DNA of 64,000 nucleotides from Euptelea pleiosperma. Taxonomy: Eukaryota; Streptophyta; Magnoliopsida; Ranunculales; Eupteleaceae. Positions 13,901 through 24,400 of this stretch are shown here, piece after piece. Position numbers and translations under genes: made by a program. The stretch's first letter is position 1. Each line of letters begins with the position of its first letter. The notes under the pieces are model-generated. The model saw only the letters and a program-made list of their open reading frames with translations. It was not told where the DNA came from and made no database searches. The stretch is from positions 19,563,103 to 19,627,102 of the forward strand of contig CM068549.1 of the NCBI GenBank assembly GCA_035048495.1, written 5' to 3'.

Positions 13901-14803
13901 CCAAAAATCTCTAAAAAGTAACTCCACAAAATCTCTAACTACCAAGCAATGAATGAAAAGGTGATTGACCGACTCCTCTATGTTCAAGCACCTCATACAC
14001 CTATTAAGAAGAAAACGATCCCTATAAACAAGATGATCAACTATTTAGCTTACTAATTGGTTAGTAAGCTCCTCAGTCCCTCAGGCTATCTCCTTTGTGG
14101 ATTATTTAATGTTTACCTCAGCTAGAACCTCATTATTTCCTTACCGACAAGTTTAGAGAGAATATGGAAAATTTCAAGTGGGAACAGAGATGATATCAAA
14201 TTGTAGAAGATATTTCCTCCTATTCTATATGGTGTGCTCAAGGCGTCTAAGGAGCTTAGTTTTCAAATTACTTGATGAGTATTACTACCACGGCTAATAA
14301 GCAACTGTATGTATCCGAAAATTGTAACTTCATCTAACCAATTCTATCTAAACTTTGCCTACAATTTAGCTATAGTACTCAAATGCAACTTTCTCCTAAC
14401 ATCATGACCTTAAGAGATATCCAGCTGTATCTAACCTAAAATTAAAAGAAAACAATTGAAGAAAGAAATAAATGCGGCAGAAATCACGGATTCCAGTCAA
14501 CATAAACCTGTTAATTGCAACCAGCTATTACCCATGTAAATATAAAGTCAAATTCCAGCAATTTCAATAGATCAAAAAAAAAAAATTAATCATAAAACAA
14601 TAACTCAAAATCCATAAAATATAACAACTCAATCCATCACATATTTGATCCGAAATTAGCCATAGAAAACGAATTGAAAACCCTAGAAACAGATCAAATG
14701 GTGAGTTTTAATTCGAACTGACCTGCGTGACTTCTGCAGATGTGACCCATATAATGACGACCGTGACAATGAGGAACAATCCAGCCTTATATTTCCAACC
14801 CAT
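2477..14803 (-). CDS. EamA/DMT-type transporter, THI74-like (SLC35F5-related), 396 aa, 8 exons
   Basis: Multi-pass membrane protein of the drug/metabolite transporter superfamily. Plant relatives are annotated 'thiamine-repressible mitochondrial transport protein THI74-like'; substrate and membrane are not settled by sequence. Coding exons, in transcript order: 14803-14723, 8763-8362, 7440-7223, 6852-6782, 6664-6563, 3015-2898, 2815-2680, 2539-2477. All introns are GT..AG and all joins keep frame (81+402+218+71+102+118+136+63 = 1,191 nt). The protein opens [20 protein letters not shown], a first membrane segment. Family landmarks follow: [68 protein letters not shown], and [11 protein letters not shown] near the C-terminus. 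Exon 2 also codes a long hydrophilic loop (about residues 55-145). No stop or frameshift interrupts it, so it looks functional. Introns 1 (6.0 kb) and 5 (3.5 kb) are swollen by retroelements. Confidence 0.9.
4880..5010. repeat. AT-rich low-complexity tract (tttatttaattaa)
   Basis: About 130 bp made almost only of A and T in short repeated blocks of TTTATT and TTAATTAA, inside the solo LTR. Confidence 0.8.
5487..5642 (+). repeat. Three tandem 54-bp repeats inside the solo LTR
   Basis: Units start at 5487, 5541 and about 5594, each opening (C)AGGCGTTGTCT.ATT followed by GAGACCCCT.GGG and a CCTAAAG end. The third is shortened and more diverged. Each unit contains a small inverted repeat (GTCTCAT..ATGAGAC in the third). 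A 103-residue open frame across them is a product of repeats whose length is divisible by three. Confidence 0.8.
10502..11330 (+). pseudogene. Broken gag gene of the gypsy remnant (capsid region and zinc knuckle)
   Basis: The frame from 10502 to 10882 carries the plant gypsy gag motifs [25 protein letters not shown] and [16 protein letters not shown]. After several stops and frame changes a zinc knuckle follows at about 11225 ([14 protein letters not shown], a CCHC arrangement). The reading frame is interrupted by a TAG at 10880 and further lesions, so it cannot make a full Gag. Confidence 0.8.
11513..11866. repeat. 180-bp tandem duplication inside the 3' LTR
   Basis: The block beginning AATGATTATAATCCATAAG occurs at 11513 and again at 11693, exactly 180 bp apart, and continues nearly identical to 'ggcata'. 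Visible differences are few (for example TTTAATTAGTG against TTTGATTAGAG). The 5' LTR has only one copy, which explains why the 3' LTR is about 200 bp longer. Confidence 0.9.
12017..13235. other. Intron 1 DNA with a minus-strand primer-binding-site relic near 12,240
   Basis: Read on the minus strand, 12237-12254 gives TGGCATCAGAGCTGGTT, one base from the common retroelement primer site TGGTATCAGAGC, preceded by ...TTAACA as an LTR end would be. This suggests a second retroelement fragment in the reverse direction, but its LTR start could not be found. The rest shows nothing recognisable. Confidence 0.35.
13240..14045 (-). pseudogene. L1-type LINE 3' fragment (zf-RVT region)
   Basis: Read on the minus strand, about 14030-13700 encodes [19 protein letters not shown], the CxxC..HxxxxC zinc-binding pattern found after plant LINE reverse transcriptases (zf-RVT), followed by aromatic residues typical of that region. 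Stops and frame changes are present. Downstream open frames on the same strand to 13240 have no clear identity. It lies in intron 1 of the transporter gene, in sense orientation. Confidence 0.55.
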
Positions 14804-15030
14804 TACAAATCGAAAGACAGCAAAAGAAGTTTCAAAGAAGAAGAAGAAGAAGAATTTAATCGAAACGCAAAGATCTCTCTGTCTCTCTCTTCCAGATCTT
14901 CATTCAACTCGCACTCGACTCACTTTCCACCGACATGAAATCAAGAGATTGAGAGATGGAGTGATCTCAGCTCATCGATCTGTTTGTGCGTAAGAGAGAG
15001 AGAGAGAGAGCAGAATGCGTTCATAATAAG
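14804..15030 (-). promoter_or_regulatory. 5' leader and proximal promoter of the transporter gene, with GA tract
   Basis: The DNA upstream of the minus-strand ATG at 14803 is rich in CT on the sense strand, including a (GA)n run on the plus strand at 14993-15010, as is common in plant 5'UTRs. No TATA box was fixed. Confidence 0.4.
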
Positions 15031-15177
15031 ATTTCGTTGGCTTCTCGGGATTGTCCTTTCATTCTTTCGTTGTTTCTCATTTTCCGTGTGGACGCTAGTT
15101 TGAAAATGTACGTCACTATCTCTATGATAATAAAAACTCTTTAAGACCGCTAAATCAGGGACCATCTGGAGGGTGTG

Positions 15178-15395
15178 TTTGGCTACAAGTGAAGCATTGT
15201 GCTCATCAAGGCTAAGCTGAGTGAGAATTATTGTGACCCCTCTCGGGAGTCGTGTGCTCAGCCCTGGATTCTCGTGGTTGAGCACCAGCAAAAAAGTGAA
15301 ACGTGAATGCCAGCTCAGCACTATCAACCACCGTTGGATTCTTGGAGGGGTTACAAAAAAGAGGGTCCCCTAAGCCCAACCCTGAAAGAAAACCC
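15178..15395. mobile_element. Foldback MITE fragment (family D)
   Basis: 'ccagctcagcactatcaacca' with 'gttggattct' and nearby 'gtgtgctcagcc', 'gagggg' and 'agggtcccct' recurs at 54385-54528. There the same parts form a clean inverted repeat ending GGACCCC..GGGGTCC. Here the arms are looser, so the limits are approximate. Confidence 0.45.
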
Positions 15396-15438
15396 AAAAA
15401 GCTTATAAGTACAGGCCATCTTCAACAAACAATGTATC

Positions 15439-15870
15439 TTGACAATCACCATATCGAATAGGTCTAATCCTTGGGTTAAAAATCTTCCCAACGTAATCCC
15501 TCGTCTTCATCCCCGTCCCCTTGACCGTTATCTAGATTTGGTCAAAGATCTTATCCTACCCTCTCGCCAATGGAACATGGCTTTGATCAATTCCAATTTT
15601 TCTCCGGAAGTTGCCAGGCAAATCTAAGACATCAATCTTAGCTAAACCATGCCCCTTATCGAATTTTTTTGGGACTTAGACCCAAAAGGCAAATTGTCTA
15701 CCAAAGCCACCTACTCTTCTCTTTGCATTGTCCCTCTCCAATCCCAACATCACAATATGCCACCATCCATCTGGAGGTCTATATGGCGCATGCACATTTT
15801 TTTCGTGGCCAATTATTTATTATTTAAAATTTTTTCGAGACTTGTTGATGTTGGAAAATCCAACTTTCCC
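15439..15870 (+). pseudogene. L1-type LINE C-terminal fragment
   Basis: Two adjoining frames with an intervening stop encode VKDLILPSRQWN..NSNFSPEVARQI and then FFWDLDPKGKLSTKATYSSL, followed by WRSIWRMHIFF. This matches the 'D-L-I...W......F....A..I......D...W.....GKFS.KSAY..L...W..IW' pattern downstream of plant LINE reverse transcriptase. Stops and a frame change show it is dead. Confidence 0.6.
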
Positions 15871-16187
15871 TTCTATGTGTAAATTAAAGAAGGAATCCCA
15901 CAAGAACGAAAAATATAAGAATCTTGATGAAAGCAAGATAATCAAAATAAATAAAATTAAAATACGCCACAATTTTAATGGGAAAATCCCCTCAATGAGA
16001 TAAAAACTATGGGACACTAGTTCAGAAAACTTCTACTATATAAAATAGGATTACAACTTCTCTAGATAAAACTAAAGGATGCCAACATCAAAAGAGCAAC
16101 ATTAGCTCTTTGATATCCAATTAACTTCACTAAGAAAATGATGAAAAAAATAAAATGGAAGAACAAAACTTCTTTACTAAGGAAGCG

Positions 16188-16465
16188 TTTGGCAACACAA
16201 AAATAAGTTACTTATTGACATTTATAAGCCAAAAAATTTTAAAAGTTAGTTTGAATGTGTTTCATATTTAACTTTTGAAAGTTAAAAACTAACTTAAAAC
16301 TAAAGTTAATTTTTTTAGCTTTTAACTTCTAAGAGAAATTACTTCTCAAAAGTAGAAAGCCTTCCGACGCTTTTAATTCATATGACTTTTTTGAGGTAAA
16401 AAATCAAATAGTAACTTCTACTATAAGTAGAAGTAATTTTATGTCTCGTTCTCAAACGCCCACTA
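16188..16465. mobile_element. Probable hAT-type MITE (aagcgtttgg .. caaacgcc)
   Basis: The segment opens 'ggaagcgtttggcaacac' and closes 'gttctcaaacgcccac', with AT-rich inverted blocks (AAAAGTTA.../...TAACTTTT) inside. GCGTTTGG..CCAAACGC ends are common in plant hAT MITEs. No clean target duplication was seen. Confidence 0.4.
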
Positions 16466-16839
16466 AATAGGAGCTTCCAAATACCTCCAATGAAACTCAT
16501 GAAGAAGCGACGAATGGTAAACTAGCAATAAACCGACAATATGGATTGATCTTCACAACTCAAATGAGAGAAGGATGCACACTTTATCTTCTCTCAATTC
16601 TCAACTCTCTATCACACTATCAAGTAAAGGTGAAAATAACCAATGGCCAATGACAAAGCCAGAATTTTCTTCAAGGGTGGGCAAGAGATTACTTGCGTTT
16701 TGCTGCCATGGAGTTGCGAGTTTGGGATTCAACAATAGAGAGGGAAAAGAGCTTTTTGGGAAGAGAGGAGACTTGATTTTTTTTATTTTTTTGCATTTTT
16801 TTTATTAATTCAATGTTGCAATGAGTATTATAAAAGCTC

Positions 16840-17230
16840 AAGGTGATATAATTTTTTTAAAGTGCGGCCCTAAAAGGTGGGCTCACACGATTACTAAACA
16901 TGGACTAGAAGAACTGGATCGAGACTAACCTTAGCTGGCCCCAAATAGTGTGGTCTAATTTAAAATATATATATATATTTTTCAAAGTTGAGGGTAGTCT
17001 GTTGACCACCCTTGACCCCCTTGCATGGCTCCTCCACTACTAGGGGTGTAAATTCGGACCTTTTGTAAGGGGGCTCGACTCAGCCCGTACCTTTGAGTCA
17101 ATTCTTTTTTTTTTATATAAATTTCAAGCCCTTAGAGTCGAGTTTGCCCTAATATGCAAGGCCCTAATCGCTTTCTCAACGATAACAGTAAGCACTCTCA
17201 ACTCTCTCATAACACTATCAACCTTCTCTT

Positions 17231-17275
<45 letters not shown>

Positions 17276-18530
17276 GTAATACTCTCTACCTCTCTCGACT
17301 CTTAAGAAAGAAGCAAAGGAGGAGGAATTTTCAATCTTCATTTTAGAAAATCAATCAATCAAGTTTGTTTCTCTTCTTCTTCATTTTCTTTTTCTTTCTC
17401 TTCTTTTTTATTTATAAATCTGATTTTATGTGCATTTCAAGAAGTTTTATTTTTTTAGGGTTTTATGTGAGTGTTTGGAGTTTATTTTTTAAATTTTATT
17501 TAAGGTCATTTTTTGGTAGCATTAGTTTGGAGGAAAGAGTGGTACTTCGGTGCTATTTTTAGGAGTGGTGAAGTTAGTTTTGGGGATTGTTTTGAAAACT
17601 CGTTTATGAGGATATTGGACTTTTTAGTCTTTGAATTCCTCATGTATTTAGGTAATTATTGTTACTCATAAGTGATTATAGTTTTGTATTGTGTTTTCTA
17701 TTGAAAATTTTATTTTCTTTTAATGTTAATTTTATATGGTGAGTACATAAATTAAACTTTTAGAACATGTTGAAATGTTTTTAAGGCATTAAGGTTTGGC
17801 GTTTATCTTGTCACCAATGAATTTAACGAGTAAATGGTTTATTTATGTACTTGATGTTAGAACTTGTTACGATACAAATAAATGTTTCAAGAAATTTAGA
17901 TATTTAGAGGAGGTTCAAGGTTCAACGTGTAAATAAAATTAATGTTGTGATGATAATGTTTGTGGAATATGATTATCTACTGATATCTGGTGGTGTAAGG
18001 AGATGTCTATTTAATGTTGAATTTTTTCAGTTGATGTAAATTAATTTTACTTTTGAATGGATCATTCTATATGTCCAATTTTTCAAAGCGTATATTTTTG
18101 CAGATTCTTATCCCTGACATGTAACAGTTCTAACTCAATTATTTTTGGAACAAGCGTCCTTTTTTTGCTTAAAAAATATATATTTCTTAATGCTCTTCTT
18201 ATAGACCCCGGTCCTACCCTAACCCGACCGTAATCCTTGATGGTAGGGTAGTGCCTGGGTAGTTTAGGCCATCCAAGTGCTCGAGCCAAGCTAGGGCCTC
18301 ACCCTTATAAGCCTGGCCAGACCCTTGCCCTAGCCACTAGCAATATGACATCTTATCTTGGGGAGAAATTTTTCAGAGGACTTATTTGACAAAAAGAGTG
18401 AAGACCGAAGACCTATAAAAAAATCTCAAGTTTGAGTGCATGTCTGAAAAATTCAGATCTAAATACCTAATAGAAGAAAATTAGAGGCTTGTCTGGAAAA
18501 ACTTAGTCACGGGGACTTATATGAGAGGAA
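16840..18530. other. Intergenic AT-rich DNA with a (CT)n microsatellite
   Basis: A (CT)n run spans 17233-17273. 'taggggtgtaaattcgga' at 17041 looks like one end of a hAT MITE. Around 18,190-18,340 is a GC-richer stretch of short repeated words such as 'ccctacc' and 'ggtaggg'. The text 'cttat.tgaaaa' recurs from 18,360 onward. No gene is visible. Confidence 0.5.
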
Positions 18531-18535
18531 TCCAT

Positions 18536-18728
18536 TTTTGGTCACTTGCTTTAGTGGCCGGTATTGGTCACTAAAGTCTGTACACTTGACATGTACCCGG
18601 CAACTCTATTTTAAATTTTTAAAATTAAACTTTGTTAGAAAACCATATTGTCAAATGTTGTCGTGAGTACTTGTCAAGTGTATCGGCTTTAGTGACCGAG
18701 ATGGGTCACTAAAGCAAGTGAACAAAAA
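18536..18728. mobile_element. Small foldback MITE
   Basis: 'tttggtcacttgctttagtg' at the left and its complement 'cactaaagcaagtgaacaaaa' at the right form an inverted repeat of about 20 bp. A second inverted pair (GGTCACTAAAG..CTTTAGTGACC) lies inside. The whole is about 190 bp without coding capacity. Confidence 0.6.
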
Positions 18729-19000
18729 TTGACTCATTTGAAAAAAGCTTGAAAATTGAGGCCTTATTTGAAAATTTTAAAGTTCGGAGACAACATAAAA
18801 ATCATAAAATTTAGGACTTATCTGAAAAATGGTTAACGGACTTATCTAAAATCTCTGAAGTTAGATGACTTTTTGTGCATAAAGTTTAAAATTTGAGGAC
18901 TTGCCTCAAAAATCACAGAGGACGTATTAGAGATGCCACCTCAAATGACATTTTTCTTTTACCTTTTTTTTTAAACATTCGAGTTTTTAAATTGCTCACC

Positions 19001-19470
19001 AGAGTGGTGGTCGGCCGGCCATGAGACTCCGGTAGGTTGGACGCCCGTCACCGGTGACCAACCTATCGGAGTCTCGGTTGGCCAACCTCCACTCTGACTA
19101 ATAATTTTAATATTAAAATCTTATGTTTTATGAATTTTTTTTAATATTAGATCTTTAAATTGTCCTCGGAGTGGTGGTGGGCCAGCTATGAGACTCCAAT
19201 GGATTGGTCGCTAGTAATAGGTGGCTAACTCATTGGAATCTCATGGCCAGCCATCCACCACAAATGTTTGATTTAAGGTTTGAGTTTTGGTCCAAATCGT
19301 TGTTCCGAAAGTTGAAAACAATGACATTTGCGTCTTTTAACAAAAAATATGGTAGTCAACTCAGGCCAACACTAGTCAAATGACACTGTATCGAGTCAAG
19401 TATGTCAGCTTTTTCAAATGGGGGCATGTCAAATTTCAAAGATAACATGGGGCATGTCAAAAATTCTCTA
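19001..19470 (+). mobile_element. Palindromic repeat family C, two adjacent copies
   Basis: 19001-19095 folds on itself: AGAGTGGTGG at the left pairs with CCTCCACTCT at the right around a centre containing CACCGGTGACC. A second, more diverged copy fills 19171-19261. It is followed by a conserved flank ('gtttgagttttggtccaaa', then 'tagtcaactcaggccaacac' and 'cgagtcaagtatgtca') that is also found, reversed, at 44030-44300. A third copy lies at 60286-60510. Confidence 0.6.
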
Positions 19471-20430
19471 AAATTTATGACCCTTAACTCAGACATGATC
19501 GTGACCCGTTATAACGGACCATTGAAAAACCTTGGACTTGACAGCAACCCTCCAATTTTTCTTCTTTTGTTTTTGTACTGTTGGACCACCTCGCTCCCTC
19601 CACGTAGAAAGGAGGGTTCAGGTAAAGTGGCCTTCCCCCAAAATGCCACGTGTCATTTTTTTTCTGCCCCCTGATCCATGAATGTTTGCCCACTTCTTGG
19701 TGGACCCACACTCTAAAAATCATCCTGATTGGTGATTGCCAGCCATTTGCTTCGAGCATTTTTTCATCATGAACTTGGAACTCATCCATAGAGTCGCTCA
19801 TGAAGCCCATGACGAAAAAGAAAAAAAAAAACTCAAATCCAATGGCCAGAAATCTAATCACGATGATTTTTAGATCATAGGTCAAAAAAAGGGTGGGCCG
19901 ACCATTCGGTGGTAAGTGAGCCCAAAAGTGCCACGGGGCAATTAGGAGAGAACCATAGGAATCCTTTCCTACGACCTGCCTATAGACAAGGCACGCTCTC
20001 CACTGCATGATGAAAAGATTCTCACTTTTTTTATATCCAAATAAGCAACGGCTGTCATTCAAAAGGAAAGGTGCAATATATTGTAGGCTATGGGTGTGAC
20101 CTGGAACAAGCGCTATCAGCATTCCACGTGGCAAGATAACCTTGTCTTAACTGGAATGTAGTCTGCAGTGACAGCCCAGAAAACTTTTCCCCAAAGTCAA
20201 CCAGAAAACAATGGGGCCCTCCTAAAGGGAAACTACAAGGTAGGCATATGGTCACAAATTACAAGATCAAACTATTTTACAACGGAGATAATTTACAGCC
20301 AAGGAATTGCTTCCCTGTATTCGAAGACAAGAACAGTGGTTTCCTGATCTCCCCAACTATACAAATTAGCAAACAATATATATGTCCAACTGTTTTTCTT
20401 GAGAGGCAGAGAGACTGGTTTTCTGCCAAT
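19471..20430. other. Intergenic DNA, no supported gene
   Basis: A minus-strand open frame of 216 codons (20134-19484) overlaps 'ggtggaccca..ctaaaaatcatcctgattggtgatt' text that resembles the arms of the foldback MITEs found at 45-55 kb. Its composition and run of phenylalanines from a poly-A stretch argue against a protein. The part near 20,650 should hold the 3'UTR of the minus-strand gene. Confidence 0.5.
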
Positions 20431-20432
20431 GC

Positions 20433-20505
20433 CCTCATGGTTGAGTGGTAAGAGGCACCCCTCTTAAGGGCTTACCCCAGATCGAGTCCTGCCAGGTCAG
20501 CATAC
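20433..20505 (+). repeat. tRNA-like sequence, possibly a SINE head
   Basis: 'tggttgagtgg' at 20439-20449 fits the internal polymerase III A box, and 'gatcgagtcct' at 20480-20490 is close to a B box, with tRNA-like spacing. The acceptor and T stems do not pair well, so a working tRNA is unlikely; a tRNA-derived SINE or decayed tRNA copy is the better reading. Confidence 0.3.
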
Positions 20506-20650
20506 TTGTTTCATTCTTCCAGTTGATTGTACAGTCGGATACATGTGTCATAGAAGATTATAACTGCAATTCTTTCCTACCAACCATGAGTCACGAGACT
20601 GCACACAAATGCAAGAATTGCAAGTTTAGAGATACAACTGTGTCTTGGCA

Positions 20651-21403
20651 TCATGGCCGTGCCAACTTCAAATGCCATCTACCATCTTTGTTTAGTAGTT
20701 CAAGAGCTGAGAGTGCTGACGAGCGGAATCCTTTCATGTTAACTGCAGCAGAAAGTTTGCCTGAATCAATCACTCTCAAGCAGCCTTCCAGAAATTCTCT
20801 CACCTCGGGTTCTAGCAATGGAAATGTGACAGCAAACCATGCCATGGGCTCTAAGATCTCTCCCAAGAGATTGATAGTGGCCTCCAAGTCAATGCATCTG
20901 ATGTGCATTACAGCCTGAGAATTGACACAAAACTAAAAGTTAGATGACGCTCCTCATATAACCTCCTCTACTTACAACTAAAAACCACTACAGAAGTTCC
21001 AACAAGAAGACCACTTTAACTCGATCAAACTTTATATTAAGAGCAGCTTTTGCCACTTTCGGATCTAGATATTTGATGTTTCTACAAAGACAATCACTAA
21101 ACATTTTAAATCATCTTTATTGGGATATTCATTTTTTTTGTGTGTGTGGAAATACATATCTTAAATTTTTTAGATACTGTTTGTACATAAACGTCCTGGG
21201 GACACACATCATCATCATCTATGCCTTCCATATTAGTATTTTAAAATGTTGCTTACCCAATCCAGCACCAATAGCAATTACTGCACAGCACCCACTCATG
21301 CAAGTACGAGCCGACCACCATAGTCTTTGCTGTAGATCAAATCTATGGTCAGTGTCATTGTGGTAAAGGTTGTGATGCCAGAGGAACCATTACTACAGGA
21401 CAT

Positions 21404-21470
<67 letters not shown>

Positions 21471-24400
21471 CAGTTAATTTTCTTTCATATCAAAGGTGTA
21501 GTTCAATCTTCCTACATCACTATATAAGTAATACTAGACCAAAACTCAATTTGGGTTTCCACAAAACCAAAAATATTTAAAGTAAATTAGAGAAATGATA
21601 AGTTGTCATTCAAGGTCTAATAATCTCTATGCGGTTTAATTTAGAAACCTTGTTAAAGGGGACTCAAAGGAACACGTTATTAGTTGGGTTCTAGTAAAAA
21701 GAAAGGGTCTTAGAAACTATCCCCTATCATCAAGCAAATCCGGGAGTTGGCTTTCTGTAATGTGTATGAACATCTTGTTCTCCCTTATCCCAAGGTTAGC
21801 CAATGATATGGCTGCTGACGTCCTAGCAAAGGAGGCGTTTCTAGGGCCAGCTTATATTGTGGCGTAGAGTTGCCGGTGAAATCCTTTTGCTTTTTGCCCT
21901 CCCCCTTTTTGTGTCCTCTTTTCATTTTGTCTTAATAAAGTTTTTACGTTACTACTCAAATTTTTTTGACAAGATCATATTATCATTTGATTAAAAAAAA
22001 AACGTTGTCCCACAAAGAAGGGTCCTTATATGGCTCAGTTGGTTGTCTCATCAGAAACAATAATAGTCATATTTGTACTCAATCCAATTATACACTAGTC
22101 CACATAAAGTCAATCATGAAACCAAAGACTACGAATAGTTTAAACAGGAATTTAGATCAAGAAGACGGAGATGGAAATTGGCATAGAAAATTATACAAGC
22201 ATAAGCTAAAATACCTTTCGAGCTGCAGTCAAACTTCGAGAATGACTAGGGTGTCTTCTAATTATGCTTGAAAGAAGAACAACCGTGAACGGAAGCATCG
22301 ACAACTCTACAAAATTTAGAGAATCTTCGAAGAATTCAAGAAAGTGGATCATCAGGGTAACACCTTTGGCAACAGCTGGTATCAACTTCATGTCATAACC
22401 CTAGCATCCAATCATAAGTGTTACTATAATTAACATTAATAAACATAGAAATAGAAGTTCAGAATGTAATGACTGAAGTCTAAAAGTAAACAACACGATA
22501 TTGAAGAGAGGGTTCAAAACCAACATTAAAATCTTTAAAAGATAAAACTAAATCAGTAAACAAAGGCTGAGATCTTAGAAATCATTATCATGACTCACAT
22601 AGCACAAAGATACAAAGACTAAACCCTGAAAGGGCCAAACCACAACTGATAATTGCAGTATATGCAAGGAGATTGAACCAGCAATTGTTTAGTGCTATTA
22701 TCAACAATATCAGATCTGTAAATGAACGACAGAAATGTTTCCATGGGAAACCCATACCCTAGCATACGCTTAAGTTATAGCTTGTTCCAAAAGGGCAGTG
22801 ACAGGCACTAATAACTGCAAACTTAACAAAAACAATCCAAAGTGCAGGAGAGAATTTCAGGCTGCCTAAAATGAACTGATAAAGTTCGGATTTCGATTCC
22901 ATCTCAGTAGTACGAGGTGAATGAGATCAAAACAGTGAAAATTGATTGCTGCAGATGAGGAGCCAAAAGTAAATAAGGACTACAAAAGGAAAAGAATATG
23001 TAAGATCCATATTTGTTCTCCATTGTTTAGTCAATTGAGAAAATGGGTATTCAAACACAGCACATCTGATTTTGGTTAAGGTAGTTTATAGCAAAATGGA
23101 CATTTAGAACTTCGAATTTGGTTATTATAGATCAGATTCACACCAAGGATAAGCTTAAACAGCTGATGATGAAAGAATATATGTTCTATAACAAGCCAGA
23201 AACATAACATACAGAATGAGTGAAGATTTCAACTTTGTGTAGTCTTTTCACATATGATCAACTACCAATCGAGCATGTACACAAAATTAGCAACAGAATA
23301 GTTCCCTATAAAATAGCAATAAGGGAACATTTATTATGCATAAGATTCTACAGACCATTATTTTGAAACCAAAAAAATTTATATGTTGTGAAGGTGTACC
23401 CATAAGGTAAATAGAAAAATAAACAAATTAATCAAAATTATAACAAAGTAAAACACATTGAGAATGTAAAGCACCAGATAGTATAGGGAAATTACAAAAC
23501 AAAATATGCTTCCTATTGAGGTAAAAGCATGAGCAGCATCAACAAGAAGCTGGACTGTTGTCAAGGGAAGACGTAATTTCGAGAAAAGACCACCACCAAC
23601 TTGCTAGATATCACTCAAGCAGAAAATTGCTAATTCAAGATTTAAAGTTAAAATGCAGACAAGGGTATTTCTAGATGCATTAGAGTGTCATCATGCTGAA
23701 ATGGAACTGCTATAGAAAGAAATTACCTGGAAATGTACAACCCGGAAAATGGAAGGACTTGAATAGAACAATGATGAAATGAATGCACAGATTAGTGACC
23801 CAGCCTTAAGCACTGAATCTGTAGTGATGCCGAGAGAAGACATCTTTGACCAGTTCTCAAGCAATATCTGGCACACAGCACTACCAAACGATGATATAAA
23901 ATTTTCTTCTGCAGCAAAGGTGAAATTGGAGGTACCATTGAGAACACCTTAAGAACGGTCAACCAATGACACGTGTACACAGCACACATACAAGAGGAAG
24001 GGATTTCTGTTCGATAGGTTGTACCTAGGAAGATTCCTAATCCAAAAATTGACCTGCTTGGATGATCATAAGTAGTAAGTAGTAACCATCCAGTCTATCA
24101 TATTCTTGTGGACATTCAGAAAAGATCTGGTGAATAGGCCAGAAAACAGTTCATAAAATAGATGGCTAGTTGATTATACACATGTGGTCAAGTCAATCTT
24201 CAGTCAGTAGAACTGCTCCTAGGTAAGTTCCATCAAATGGTGGTCCCACCCCTTTGCATGTGACCTAAGTGTATTTACCATTGGTACACTATCCTTAAGG
24301 TCTACCTCAGAGACACTAGATTTTTCTTCACAAGTGTATCTAAAATGTACTAAAACAAGGAAAAACTGCATTTCATCCACAAACTGTACTTGTGAGGAAA

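Noticed and set aside
19484..20134. 216-codon minus-strand open frame as a gene
   Set aside because: It has no family motif, includes a homopolymer-derived run of phenylalanine, and overlaps repeat-like text; long open frames arise by chance in this composition.
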